Shown: positions 33,292 to 42,466, counted from the first letter of the stretch. The stretch is DNA of 64,000 nt from Sphingobium sp. AP50 (GCF_900109095.1 NZ_FNYZ01000015.1:62001-126000), one strand, 5' to 3'. Notes: generated by a model not told the origin, from the letters alone. Numbers and translations: made by a program.

Positions 33292-34629
33292 ATGACAGAG
33301 CAGCGGCATATCAAACTCGGCTTCATCCTGCATGGCGTCGGGCGGACCTGGAATGACTGGCGCCATCCCGATCGCGATGGCGGCGCCAGCACCAGCCTGG
33401 CCCAATATCAGCGGCAGGCGGCGACGGCGGAACGCGGCAAGTTCGATTTCCTGTTCGTGGCCGACAGCCTGTCGATCAACGAAAAATCCAGCCCGCATTA
33501 TCTCAACCGGTTCGAGCCGATCACCATCCTGTCAGCGCTGGCGGCGACCACATCACGCATCGGTCTGGTCGCGACCCTGACCGTCAGCTATTCCGAACCC
33601 TTCAATGTCGCGCGTCAGTTCGCCTCGCTCGATCATCTGAGTGGTGGGCGGGCTGGCTGGAATGTCGTCACCAGCTGGCTGGGCGACACCGCGGCCAATT
33701 TCAGCAAGACCGAACATCCGGCCCATGCCGTGCGCTATCGCATCGCGGCGGAATATCTGGATGTCGTGCAGGGGCTATGGGATAGCTGGGAAGCGGGCGC
33801 CCATGTCGCCGACAAGGAAACGGGGCAATTCGTCGATCCCGATCGGCTCCATCGCCTCGACCATAAGGGCGAGCATTTTCAGGTGCGCGGGCCGCTCAAT
33901 ATCAAGCGCACGCCGCAGGGCCAGCCGGTCATCTTCCAGGCCGGCGCATCGGACGACGGCCGCAGCTTCGCCGCGCGTCGGGCGGAAGTGATCTTCACCC
34001 ACGCCCCGACGCAGGAGGAGGGGCAGGCCTATTATGCCGATGTGAAGGCGCGGGCGAAGGGCTTTGGCCGGGACGCGGACAGGTTGTTCATCCTGCCCGG
34101 CATCGCCCCGATCATCGGCGATACGGACGAGGAGGCGGAGGCGCGCTATCGGGAACTCGCCGCGCTGGAATCGATCGACACCGGCCTTGGCTATCTGTCG
34201 CGCACCTTCAACGACCATGGTTTCCGCCAATATGACCTCGACGCACCTTTCCCCGATGTCGAGCATATCGGCCTCAACAGTCAGCAGAGCGGCACGCTGC
34301 GCATTTTGGCCGAGGTGCGGGCCGAAAACCTGACCCTGCGCCAGATAGCCGAGCGGCTGGCTACCCCGCGCGGCGCCTTTGTCGGATCGCCCGAGACGGT
34401 CGCCAACCGGTTGCAGGACTGGTTCGAAAGTGGGGCGGCCGACGGCTTCGTCCTGTTCGAACCGCTGCCGGGGCAACTCGAACAATTTGTCGACAAGGTG
34501 ATCCCGATCCTTCAGGCGCGCGGCCTGTTTCGCACGGATTATGAAGGCACGACCTTCCGCGCGCATCTGGGCCTGCCGGAGCCGGACAATCGCTACACCG
34601 CCGCGCGGGCGGCGAAGAGCGCCGCCTGA
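33292..34629 (+). CDS. NtaA/SnaA/DszA-family flavin monooxygenase (LLM class)
   Basis: Flavin-dependent monooxygenase of 445 residues, TIM-barrel fold, using reduced FMN supplied by a separate reductase. HIKLGFILHGVGRTWNDWRH begins the barrel; VATLTVSYSEPFNVARQFAS, SGGRAGWNVVTSWL and QAGASDDGRSFAARRAE are family hallmarks of the NtaA/DszA group. These act on chelators, dibenzothiophene sulfone, alkanesulfonates or heterocycles; the substrate here cannot be read. The ATG at 33292 gives the usual N-terminus (an upstream frame start at 33229 is unlikely). No reductase gene is adjacent. Confidence 0.87.
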   Translation: MTEQRHIKLGFILHGVGRTWNDWRHPDRDGGASTSLAQYQRQAATAERGKFDFLFVADSLSINEKSSPHYLNRFEPITILSALAATTSRIGLVATLTVSYSEPFNVARQFASLDHLSGGRAGWNVVTSWLGDTAANFSKTEHPAHAVRYRIAAEYLDVVQGLWDSWEAGAHVADKETGQFVDPDRLHRLDHKGEHFQVRGPLNIKRTPQGQPVIFQAGASDDGRSFAARRAEVIFTHAPTQEEGQAYYADVKARAKGFGRDADRLFILPGIAPIIGDTDEEAEARYRELAALESIDTGLGYLSRTFNDHGFRQYDLDAPFPDVEHIGLNSQQSGTLRILAEVRAENLTLRQIAERLATPRGAFVGSPETVANRLQDWFESGAADGFVLFEPLPGQLEQFVDKVIPILQARGLFRTDYEGTTFRAHLGLPEPDNRYTAARAAKSAA

Positions 34630-34698
34630 CCGCAGCGTCTCCGGCGAGATGATGCAAAAATAATCCGGACCGCTCCGCTCCGCGGATAATCTCGGGTC

Positions 34699-34731
34699 AA
34701 AGGCCGATGCCGCAAAGGCGTCGGCCTTTTT
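34699..34731 (+). terminator. Rho-independent terminator after the monooxygenase gene
   Basis: Stem AAAGGCCGA (34699-34707) / TCGGCCTTT (34721-34729) with a 13-base loop, followed by a T-run. It sits 69 bases past the monooxygenase stop. Confidence 0.85.
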
Positions 34732-34905
34732 CGCATGCCCTCTTCATTGCGCGTCCATGCCCTGTCGTGCCACTTTAGGGTTCGCACGAACCGAATCGCA
34801 ACCTTGATTTGACACTTAAAGTCTAGTGACTGGGCGTTGGGCAGCTGGGCCTCCCCGGCGTCGATGGTGCGTTCATCGGCGGGGGCACACAGGAGGAATG
34901 ACGAA

Positions 34906-35397
34906 GTGGTGGAAACCCTTCCAGCGTTAAGCGAGGGGGAAAAGCAGTGCCTGCGGCTGGTGGCGCAGGGCTTCAGTTCCAAGGAAATCGCGCGGCAGCT
35001 CCATGTGTCGGAGCATACGGTCGATCAGCGCGTCCGCACCAGTCTGCGCAAATTTGGCGTGCCCAACCGCAAGGAAGCCGCGCGCCTGTTCGTTTCGGTT
35101 GAACAACGTCCGCCCCAAATCGACACATATCAGCCTTTGATATATCAGCCGGAGCCGCTTGCTTCCGATCCCGAACCTGCGTCATCCCTTGATCAGCCGG
35201 ACAGGTCGGATGAGCAGACGGAGCCAAAGACGCTCCTGCGGCGCATCCTCGCCTTCGGGCCGCCGCTAGGGGGATCAACCAATGAACTGAGTATCGATGG
35301 CCGCATATTGGCGATGATCCGGGCCGCGGTTCTGACCGGGGTAGGTGTCGTCACTCTGCTGCTGCTGATAGCCGGAGCTTTCCGGGTTCTGGCCTGA
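34906..35397 (+). CDS. LuxR-type helix-turn-helix protein with C-terminal membrane anchor
   Basis: Protein of 163 residues. A LuxR/GerE DNA-binding domain takes up the N-terminus (SEGEKQCLRLVAQGFSSKEI to RTSLRKFGVPNRKEAARLF, about 9-60). A Pro/Gln/Glu-rich linker and one transmembrane helix near 140-160 (AAVLTGVGVVTLLLLIAG) follow. Unusual order: no sensory or receiver domain before the HTH, and the protein seems tethered to the membrane. The start is a GTG at 34906, 9 bases after AGGAGG; upstream frame starts lack this. No known ligand or target. Confidence 0.82.
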   Translation: MVETLPALSEGEKQCLRLVAQGFSSKEIARQLHVSEHTVDQRVRTSLRKFGVPNRKEAARLFVSVEQRPPQIDTYQPLIYQPEPLASDPEPASSLDQPDRSDEQTEPKTLLRRILAFGPPLGGSTNELSIDGRILAMIRAAVLTGVGVVTLLLLIAGAFRVLA

Positions 35398-35464
35398 TCC
35401 TACCGAAATCGCCATGCTTGCAAACGCACCGTCCGGGAAGGGCGTCGTGCGAAGGAGATGACTT

Positions 35465-35812
35465 GTGCTCAACCTCGACCCCGCCAAGACCCAGGCCGTC
35501 GCCGATCAGACCCGCCAGACCTTCGCCGCGCTGGACAATGCGCTGGTCGATGCCGCACAGCTCACCACCGCCTTCATCACCGCGTCGCAGGGCGCCGGCC
35601 TGACCGCCAGCGAAAGCCAGCGCATCCTGAAGCAAATTCATGACAGCGCGACCAAGATCATCGAAGGTCGCAGCGACATGGTCCGCGCCACCGCGCTGCT
35701 GACCCGCTGCATCGAACGCAGCCAGCACGAAGTGACCGCCTTCGGTTGCCCGATCGGTCTGGAAGCCCCCGAACAGGAAGGCGCACCGCGCTACCTGACC
35801 CTGGTCGCCTGA
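35465..35812 (+). CDS. Conserved-looking hypothetical helical protein
   Basis: Protein of 115 residues starting at a GTG 8 bases after AGGAG. The sequence is predicted as long helices (QTRQTFAALDNALVDAAQLT, SESQRILKQIHDSATKIIEG) with a C-terminal AFGCPIGLEAP stretch. No signal peptide. It follows the membrane-bound LuxR-type gene by 67 bases on the same strand and may be co-expressed. I do not recognize the family. Confidence 0.62.
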   Translation: MLNLDPAKTQAVADQTRQTFAALDNALVDAAQLTTAFITASQGAGLTASESQRILKQIHDSATKIIEGRSDMVRATALLTRCIERSQHEVTAFGCPIGLEAPEQEGAPRYLTLVA

Positions 35813-35867
35813 CCGGGACATGGCCGTCAGCATCCGGTAGGACGCTTGATTTCTCCCCCTCAAGTCG

Positions 35868-36296
35868 GTGAACCGGATGTTGGCGGTTTTCTTCTGGATA
35901 TTGATGCTGATGACCTGCGCCTTCGCGATCTGCTTTGGCGGACGCGAAGGGCGGATGCTGGTGGTGATCATCGTGGCGGCGGCGCTGCTGTCCATCCCGG
36001 CGCAACTGGCCGGATCATGGCACGCCACGCAGCTATGGCTGATGATGGTCGACGTCGGCACGCTGGGCGCGCTGGTGTGGCTGATGCTGCAAAGTCCGCG
36101 CTACTGGCCGATCTGGGCTGCGGCCTGCCAGTTGATGACGGTACTGACCCATGTCGTCACGCTGCTGCTGCACAGTTTTTCCGACCGCATATATGCAGGC
36201 CTGAATACGGTCTGGGTCATTCCCCTGATGCTGTTTGCGATCATCGGCATCGAACTGGACCGGAAGGCGTCGCATGACCGCGCATATACCGCCTGA
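35868..36296 (+). CDS. Small integral membrane protein, four helices
   Basis: Protein of 142 residues (139 if the ATG at 35877 is used) with four hydrophobic segments (about 4-22, 30-47, 56-73, 83-104 and a further one near 115-130). No known domain. Both possible starts (GTG 35868, ATG 35877) lack a strong ribosome binding site. Its end overlaps the start of the MarR-like gene by 23 bases, so it is likely a member of the same transcript as the LuxR-type gene and its neighbours. Confidence 0.6.
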   Translation: MNRMLAVFFWILMLMTCAFAICFGGREGRMLVVIIVAAALLSIPAQLAGSWHATQLWLMMVDVGTLGALVWLMLQSPRYWPIWAAACQLMTVLTHVVTLLLHSFSDRIYAGLNTVWVIPLMLFAIIGIELDRKASHDRAYTA

Positions 36297-36747
36297 CCGA
36301 AGCGTGCCGAGCCAGGAGGCCGTCGACCTGGTGGTCGCCCTGCAACGCTGCCTCACCAATTTCCATGCGAATAAGGAAGAGCCGGCCATATTGGACGGCG
36401 AGGGCGGGGAGCAGCAGGACGCGCTGGCCCGCTATATCGAGGCGCGCCGGGTACGGTCGACGCTGTTCGGCCAGAATCTCTTTTCCGATCCGGCCTGGGA
36501 CATCTTGCTGATGCTCTATCAGGCGGAGCTGGAAGGGCGGTCCCTGACGCTGGAGCAGTTGAGCGAGACGCTGCGTCTGTCGCTCAGCACCGTCGTCGGG
36601 CAGGTGGGCGTGATGGAGCGGCGCGGCCTGCTGGTCGAACACCGCAGTTCGCCCAACAGCCGCCGCCGCACCGCGCAGCGTCCTTCCCCTCTGGCGATGG
36701 ATGCGATGGCGTCCTGGTTCTCGCTCGCCTTTTCCGGCGACGACTGA
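36274..36747 (+). CDS. MarR-like winged-helix protein
   Basis: Protein of 157 residues. The C-terminal half has a winged helix-turn-helix (SDPAWDILLMLYQAELEG, LTLEQLSETLRLSLSTVVGQ, MERRGLLVEHRSSPNSRRR). The N-terminal half is a helical extension. ATG at 36274 follows GGAAGG inside the preceding gene. It faces the sensor kinase gene tail to tail. It could be the DNA-binding partner for the membrane proteins upstream, but no target site is evident. Confidence 0.7.
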   Translation: MTAHIPPDRSVPSQEAVDLVVALQRCLTNFHANKEEPAILDGEGGEQQDALARYIEARRVRSTLFGQNLFSDPAWDILLMLYQAELEGRSLTLEQLSETLRLSLSTVVGQVGVMERRGLLVEHRSSPNSRRRTAQRPSPLAMDAMASWFSLAFSGDD

Positions 36748-36751
36748 CGGG

Positions 36752-38074
36752 TCAGCGTTCCAGCGGCAGGGTGATGCTCGCCCGCAATCCGCCCTCGGCG
36801 CGATTGGCGAAGGCGAGCGTGCCGCCATGGCGCTCGGCGATGGTGCGGGCGATCGACAGGCCCAGCCCCACGCCGCCGGTTTCCCGGTTGCGCGATGCTT
36901 CCCCACGATAAAAGGGTTCGCACAGGCGTTCGATCGTCGTTTCGGGGACGCCGGGGCCGTCATCCTCGACCGTCACGGTAGCATGCCGGCTGGTGACAGC
37001 GATGGCGATCCGTGCGGAGCCGCCATAGCGCACCGCATTTTCCACCAGATTGCCGATGCAGCGGCGCAGCGCGCCGGCGTCGCCACGGATGACCGCGCGG
37101 GCACTTAGCGTCACCGCCACATCCTGCCCCATATCGGCCAGATCGTCGGCCAGCGTCTCGACGATGGCGGACAGGTCCATCCGCACCCGCTCCGCATTGT
37201 CCGTTCCCTCGCGCATGAAGTCGAGCAGGGTGGTGACCATCGCCCGCATCTCCTCCACATCGGCCTGCGCCCTGGTGCGGGTGCTGTCGGGCAATTCTTC
37301 CAGGCGGAAGGACAGGCGGGTCATCGGCGTGCGCAGATCGTGTGCGATCGCCACCAGCATGGCGGTGCGCTCGTTCAGATAATCGGCGATGCGGGTGCGC
37401 ATATGATTATAGGCGACGCCAACTGCGCGTACTTCGGGCGGCCCTTTGAGCGGCAGCGGCTCGGCGCGTTCGGGCCGTTCGGTGGCGGCGCCCTCGGCCA
37501 GACGGCGGATCGGCTGGGTGATGCGCCGCGCCACCCAGTAAGCGGGCAGCAGCAGCAGGATGAAGATCCCCGCCATCAGGGTCAGCGTGATGGCGTACCA
37601 ACTGCTGTTGGCGCCTTGCCGCGCCTGCACCACCTGCCAGCCGTCGGCAGTGCGCCGCGCCAGTATGAAGGCGCCGTGCAGCATCATCCGGCCGGGGCCG
37701 GGTTGCGGCGCAAAGGCCATGTCGGGTTCCGGCATGCCCATGGGCGGGCGTTCGCGCATCAGGTGGATGTCGGTGGCCGGGGCGGCGAGCAACAGGGCGA
37801 TCTGCTTCGCGCTGCGCTGATCCTGAACCAGGTTGGTTTCGGTCAGCGGTATCCGGTCGGACTGGTAGCGGGTGACGGTCCAGCTGCCCGCAGGCGCATT
37901 TGCCCCCTGCAACAGGGCGGCGGCTTCGCCCAGCATCATCGGCCGGGCATGGGGCGGCGGTCCGCGAAATGTCACCAGCATCATCGCGCCCAGTGCCAGC
38001 AACAGCGTGGCCGCCACCAGCGCGACGATGCGTGTCAGGATCGACGGGTTGAATCGATCGAGGCGCGATGTCAC
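36752..38074 (-). CDS. Sensor histidine kinase of a two-component system
   Basis: Membrane kinase of 440 residues: a transmembrane helix (about 12-35), a periplasmic region of about 120 residues, a second helix (about 160-180), a HAMP linker (RRITQPIRRLAEGA), the phosphoacceptor His in AIAHDLRTPMTRL, and ATP-binding N (NLVENAVRYGG) and G boxes (EDDGPGVP, GGVGLGLSIA). The start overlaps the stop of the response regulator gene by four bases, so they form one unit. Periplasmic Met/Pro-rich stretch (RERPPMGMPEPDMAF) is notable and could sense metal or redox. Confidence 0.93.
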   Translation of the reverse strand: MTSRLDRFNPSILTRIVALVAATLLLALGAMMLVTFRGPPPHARPMMLGEAAALLQGANAPAGSWTVTRYQSDRIPLTETNLVQDQRSAKQIALLLAAPATDIHLMRERPPMGMPEPDMAFAPQPGPGRMMLHGAFILARRTADGWQVVQARQGANSSWYAITLTLMAGIFILLLLPAYWVARRITQPIRRLAEGAATERPERAEPLPLKGPPEVRAVGVAYNHMRTRIADYLNERTAMLVAIAHDLRTPMTRLSFRLEELPDSTRTRAQADVEEMRAMVTTLLDFMREGTDNAERVRMDLSAIVETLADDLADMGQDVAVTLSARAVIRGDAGALRRCIGNLVENAVRYGGSARIAIAVTSRHATVTVEDDGPGVPETTIERLCEPFYRGEASRNRETGGVGLGLSIARTIAERHGGTLAFANRAEGGLRASITLPLER

Positions 38075-38838
38075 GCCGGGCGGACCTCGGCGGTGAACAT
38101 ATAGCCTTCGTTGCGGATCGTGCGGACCAGCTCGTCGCCGCCATCCTTGGCACCGCGCTCCAGCTTGCGCCGCAAACGGCTCACCTGCACGTCGATCGCC
38201 CGGTCGTAACTTTCGCTTTCATTGCCGGCCGAATAGTCGAGCAACTGATCGCGGCTCAGCACCCGGCGCGGATGTTCGATGAAGGCGCGCAGCAGGCGGA
38301 ACTCGCCGTCGGTCAGGGTGACGACGACATTGTCGGGATCGGTCAGCAGGCGGGCGCCCATGTCGATCTGCCAGCCGGCAAAGCGCAGCTTCCTGCCCGA
38401 AGCCTCGGGCGCTTCCTCCGTCTGTCGCCGGTGTCGGCGCAGCACGGTGCGGACGCGCGCGAGCAGTTCGCGCGGGTTGCACGGCTTGGGCAGATAATCC
38501 TCCGCCCCCATTTCCAGCCCGACGATGCGGTCGATATCGCTGCCGATGGCCGACAGCATGATCACCGGCAGGCCGCCGCGCGCCGCCAGCCGGCGCAGGA
38601 TCGACAGGCCATCCTCGCCTGGCATCATCACGTCGAGGACGGCGATGTCGAAATCCTGCGTGGCGAGGGTGCGGTCCATCGCCGCGCCATCCGCCACCGC
38701 CGTCACGGCAAAGCCATGCTGTTCCAGAAAGTCGGACAGCAAGGCGCGAATGTCCGCGTCGTCGTCGACCACCAATATGCGTGAACCGTCCATATGGGGC
38801 GTCAGCATATCGGCTGAAAACGCTTCCTGCAAAGTCAT
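38071..38838 (-). CDS. OmpR-family response regulator
   Basis: DNA-binding regulator of 255 residues. The receiver domain has Asp acidic pocket residues near 25-28 (VVDDDADI), phosphoacceptor Asp69 (IAVLDVMMPGEDG) and Lys in LPKPCNPRE. A winged helix (LTDGEFRLLRAFIEHP, YDRAIDVQVSRLRRKLE) forms the C-terminal half. It is the first gene of the pair with the kinase. The N-terminus has about 15 extra residues; an ATG at 38793 (MDGSRILVVDDD) is an alternative start. Likely targets include its own operon and the adjacent lipoprotein gene. Confidence 0.92.
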   Translation of the reverse strand: MTLQEAFSADMLTPHMDGSRILVVDDDADIRALLSDFLEQHGFAVTAVADGAAMDRTLATQDFDIAVLDVMMPGEDGLSILRRLAARGGLPVIMLSAIGSDIDRIVGLEMGAEDYLPKPCNPRELLARVRTVLRRHRRQTEEAPEASGRKLRFAGWQIDMGARLLTDPDNVVVTLTDGEFRLLRAFIEHPRRVLSRDQLLDYSAGNESESYDRAIDVQVSRLRRKLERGAKDGGDELVRTIRNEGYMFTAEVRPA

Positions 38839-38852
38839 CCGCGCCTTTCCCG

Positions 38853-39749
38853 TCAGATTGCCAGACCGACCGTCACCGTGCCGGTATAGCCGTTGGTGAT
38901 ATCGCCGGTCATGGTGGGGGTCATGGCTGCGACCTGCGCCGACGTATTGTCGCCGAACACATTGTCGCTGCTGGTCGTTATTTTTGCGTAATTGGTCTTG
39001 CTGCTGGAATAGGCGCTGGTGGCATAGACCGTGTTGCAGGCATCCGTCGGCATCGCGAATTGCGACGTCAGTACGCGGTTGGCGTAGCTGGTGGCGCGGG
39101 TCAGGCTGGGATAGACCTCGAAATGGATGTGCGGATAGCGCCCGTCATAGCAGCCGGGGAAGATGCTGGTGAAAGTCACCTGCCCATTGGCGTCGGTTTC
39201 CGCCACGCCGCGCAGATAATTTTCGCCCGGAACGGTGTAGAGTGAATAGAGGCCGTCCAGCGTGCAATGCCAGATATAGACGGCATAGCCTTCCAGTGCG
39301 GCGCAACCGCTGTTCACATCGACGACGGTGATGGTCAGCGTCATGGCGACGCCGTCGGCCGTGCCGCTGGACGAACCGAAGCTGGACCGGATGTCGGTAC
39401 GAACGATACCCGTGTCATCCAGCACATTGACCACGCTGCCATTGCTGCTGTTGGAACCGTCGGCCGGATAGGGGCCGTTGGTTTCCTCCGGATCGGCGAT
39501 GCAGGTGTCGGTCGATGTCGGGGTGGGGGTAGGTGTCGGTGTAGGCGTGGGAGTAGGCGTTGGCGTTGCGGTCGAATCGCTCGACGAACTGGAGCCGCCA
39601 CCGCCGCAGGCGCCGACTAGCGCCGCGCCGCTTGCGGAAAAGAGCAGGCGCAACGTCCGTCGGCGGCCGATATTTTCCTTAGCCAGTGCACGCATCCGTT
39701 CCAGATCGTGCATCAACCCATGATCATGGGGTTCGCTACCCTGCGTCAT
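38853..39749 (-). CDS. Intradiol dioxygenase-like protein, exported, with Pro-Thr linker
   Basis: Protein of 298 residues. A leader with RRRTLRLLFSASGAALVGAC ends in a lipoprotein-like Cys, followed by a Ser and Thr-Pro repeat linker and an intradiol ring-cleavage dioxygenase-fold domain. The non-heme Fe(III) site is suggested by Tyr residues in EGYAVYIWHC and GCYDGRYPHIHFEVY, where HIH supplies the His ligands. Related secreted proteins act on lignin-derived or catechol compounds; many are uncharacterized. It lies just upstream of, and on the same strand as, the two-component genes (14 bases to the regulator). Confidence 0.8.
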   Translation of the reverse strand: MTQGSEPHDHGLMHDLERMRALAKENIGRRRTLRLLFSASGAALVGACGGGGSSSSSDSTATPTPTPTPTPTPTPTPTSTDTCIADPEETNGPYPADGSNSSNGSVVNVLDDTGIVRTDIRSSFGSSSGTADGVAMTLTITVVDVNSGCAALEGYAVYIWHCTLDGLYSLYTVPGENYLRGVAETDANGQVTFTSIFPGCYDGRYPHIHFEVYPSLTRATSYANRVLTSQFAMPTDACNTVYATSAYSSSKTNYAKITTSSDNVFGDNTSAQVAAMTPTMTGDITNGYTGTVTVGLAI

Positions 39750-39930
39750 CCCGTTTCCCTCGTCTTGTCTGTTTGCAGACCCTCAGAAAAGGGGATTAGT
39801 CTGGCCATATCTCCGGCCGATTACCCAATGTAGCCGCTTTGTAGCATGGCCGGCTTGCAGCAAAGCGCTGGCCTCCGCGCGTCGGGGCCCATATAGTCAC
39901 CGGGTTTGTCCTTTTCCGCGAAAGCGCTAC

Positions 39931-41244
39931 ATGCATCTTCTCATCGGCCTTGCCGGCATATTGCTCATCCTCGCCATTGCTTTCGCTCTGTCTTCCGACC
40001 GTCGCGCCATCAAGCCGCGGGTCGTGGGCGCGGCCTTCCTGTTGCAGGCGGGGATCGCGCTGCTGGTGCTCTATGTGCCCGCGGGCCGGGCGATCATCGC
40101 CGGCATGTCGCATGGCGTGGCCAACTTGCTGGGCTATGCACAGGCCGGTACGGACTTCATCTTCGGCCCGCTGGCCAAGCCGGAAATCGGCGGCGCCAGC
40201 TTCGCCATCGCCGCGCTGCCGGTGATCATCTTCTTCGCCAGCCTGGTGTCGATCCTCTATTATCTGGGGATCATGCAGTTCATCGTCCGCTGGGTCGGCG
40301 GCGCGATCGAGAAGGTGACGGGCGTGTCCAAGGTGGAAAGCCTGTGCGCCGCCGCCAATATCTTCGTGGGGCAGAGCGAAAGCCCGCTCGTCATTCGTCC
40401 CTATCTGGCCGGCCTCAACGGGCCGCAGCTCTTCACCGTGATGACCAGCGGCATGGCCGGCGTGGCGGGCACCATCCTGGCGGCCTACGCTTCCATGGGG
40501 ATCAAGATCGACTATCTGCTCGCGGCCAGCTTCATGGCCGCGCCCGGCGGGCTTTTGATGGCCAAGATCATGATGCCGGACCAGCCGGAATGCGAACCGG
40601 AACTGCCGCTGGAAGAGGATATCCACCTGCCCGAAACGCGCCGCAGCGCGGCCGTGTCGCAGGCGCTGAATGCGGAAACCACGCCGGGCGAACCCATGCC
40701 GGTCGCCACCCATGATGAGGAGCGCCCCGCCAATATCATCATGGCCGCCGCACAGGGCGCGCAGACCGGCGTGAAGCTGGCCGTGGCGGTCGGCGCGATG
40801 GTGCTGGCCTTCGTGGCGCTCGTCGCGCTGGCGAACGGCATATTGGGCGGCATCGGGGCCTGGTTCGGCTATCCCGACCTCAGCTTCCAGATGCTGCTGG
40901 GCTATGTCTTCTCGCCGGTCATGTATCTGCTGAACATCCCCTGGAACGAAGCGCAGGTGGCCGGCGGCCTGTTCGGCACGAAGGTCGTGCTCAATGAATT
41001 CGTCGCCTATATCAATCTGGGTCAGGTGCAGGGCACATTGTCGCCCGCGACCATCGCCATCATCACCTTCGCGCTGTGCGGCTTCGCCAATTTCAGCTCG
41101 ATTGCGATCCAGATGGCGGTGACGGGCAATCTGGCCCCCAATCAGCGGCCGATGATCGCGAAGCTGGGGCTGAAGGCGCTGGTGGCCGGCAGCCTCGCCA
41201 ATCTGATGAGCGCGGCGCTGGCGGGATTGATGCTCAGCCTGTGA
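39931..41244 (+). CDS. nupC: Concentrative nucleoside transporter (CNT/NupC family)
   Basis: Proton- or sodium-coupled nucleoside permease of 437 residues. Conserved CNT stretches are LPVIIFFASLVSILYYLGIM, ANIFVGQSESPLVIRPYLAG, MTSGMAGVAGTILAAYASMG and GTKVVLNEFVAYINL, and a hydrophilic loop of about 70 residues sits between helices at about 215-285. It scavenges nucleosides. It stands alone on the plus strand. The gene symbol is used as a family name. Confidence 0.9.
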   Translation: MHLLIGLAGILLILAIAFALSSDRRAIKPRVVGAAFLLQAGIALLVLYVPAGRAIIAGMSHGVANLLGYAQAGTDFIFGPLAKPEIGGASFAIAALPVIIFFASLVSILYYLGIMQFIVRWVGGAIEKVTGVSKVESLCAAANIFVGQSESPLVIRPYLAGLNGPQLFTVMTSGMAGVAGTILAAYASMGIKIDYLLAASFMAAPGGLLMAKIMMPDQPECEPELPLEEDIHLPETRRSAAVSQALNAETTPGEPMPVATHDEERPANIIMAAAQGAQTGVKLAVAVGAMVLAFVALVALANGILGGIGAWFGYPDLSFQMLLGYVFSPVMYLLNIPWNEAQVAGGLFGTKVVLNEFVAYINLGQVQGTLSPATIAIITFALCGFANFSSIAIQMAVTGNLAPNQRPMIAKLGLKALVAGSLANLMSAALAGLMLSL

Positions 41245-41327
41245 TCGGCCAGTGATCAGTTGGTGATCGGGACGAAGGCGTAACGGAAACGCTATCGCCC
41301 CTCCTGCAAATCGGTTATGGTTAACCG

Positions 41328-42443
41328 ATGGGGGCAAATAGATTTTTCCTGGTCGCGCTGGCGGCCCTGAACTGGTCGGGCATGGGCATCGCGCAGGCGC
41401 CCGCGCCCGGAGCGTCGAACAAAGCGCAGGCGCCTGCGCTCGGAGCGCAGGCCAGCGTGTCCGCGCCGAAGCCGGGTACGCTGGAAACCTACAAGGACTG
41501 GACCATCGGCTGCGACAATCGCAACCGGTGCGAAGCGGTGTCGTTGCTGCCCGATGGCGGTGAATGGCCGGACAATCCGGTGATGGTCGGCATCGTGCGC
41601 GACGCCGGGCCGGATGGCGCCGCCGAAGTATGGGTCAGCCGCGATGCCAAGGGCAGCGGCGAGGTCAGCTTCCATATCGACGGGCGCAAGGTCGCCAGTG
41701 CCCAGAGCCGGGACGGCGACGCCACATTGCGCGGGCCGCAGGCGGCGGCGCTGGCCATCGCCATGGCACGCGGCGGCACGCTGGAGGTGCGATCGGGCAA
41801 CCGTGTGCTGGGTCGGCCGTCGCTGGCCGGATCGGGCGCGGCCCTGCGCTATATGGACGCGCGGCAGGGGCGGGCCGGGACCAGCACCGCGCTGGTCGCG
41901 ACCGGCGTGATGGGGCCGATCGCGGTGCGTGCCGCGCCGGTCGCGCCATCGATCCGCCGGGCGATCATCTCCGCCGGCGCCGTGCCTGCGAATCTGTGGC
42001 GCGAGGAACTGACCGCGCTCGGCAAGTTCACCGGATGCACGGAGGAAATACGCGACACCAGCCAGACGCCCGACCTGCATCGCCTGTCGAAGACCGAGAC
42101 GCTGATCCTCGTCCCCTGCGGATCGGGCGCCTATAATTTCACGTCGGTTCCGGTGATCGCTACCGGCATTGCCGGTCGCCGCACCTTCCGCCTCGCCAGC
42201 TTCGACTATAAGCCCGGCTGGAGCGAGGAAGAGGCCAAGCCGATGCTGGTCAATGTCGGCTGGACGCCGGAAAAGTCGGAACTGTCCAGCTTCGCCAAGG
42301 GGCGCGGCATCGGCGATTGTGGCGGCAGCGAAACCTATGTCTGGGACGGCACCCGCTTCCGCCTGACCGCCGCGACCAGCATGGGCGAATGTCGCGGCGC
42401 ATGGCATTGGATCACGACATGGTCGGCCGGGGTGGTGGAGTAG
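41328..42443 (+). CDS. DUF1176-family exported protein
   Basis: Secreted protein of 371 residues with a signal peptide (1-22). Typical DUF1176 layout: ETYKDWTIGCDNRNRCEAVS near the start with paired cysteines, and GAYNFTSVPVIATG / ATSMGECRGAWHWIT near the end. Fold and role are not established; it may be an envelope or inhibitor-like protein. Start at 41328 follows no strong ribosome binding site but is the only sensible ATG. It precedes a REP-like repeat. Confidence 0.82.
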   Translation: MGANRFFLVALAALNWSGMGIAQAPAPGASNKAQAPALGAQASVSAPKPGTLETYKDWTIGCDNRNRCEAVSLLPDGGEWPDNPVMVGIVRDAGPDGAAEVWVSRDAKGSGEVSFHIDGRKVASAQSRDGDATLRGPQAAALAIAMARGGTLEVRSGNRVLGRPSLAGSGAALRYMDARQGRAGTSTALVATGVMGPIAVRAAPVAPSIRRAIISAGAVPANLWREELTALGKFTGCTEEIRDTSQTPDLHRLSKTETLILVPCGSGAYNFTSVPVIATGIAGRRTFRLASFDYKPGWSEEEAKPMLVNVGWTPEKSELSSFAKGRGIGDCGGSETYVWDGTRFRLTAATSMGECRGAWHWITTWSAGVVE

Positions 42444-42466
42444 GGCGGACGATTTCACCCCTCTTT

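Noticed and set aside
39796..41337. 513-codon frame opposite the nucleoside transporter
   Set aside because: Antisense shadow; His/Gln/Arg-rich and without any motif.
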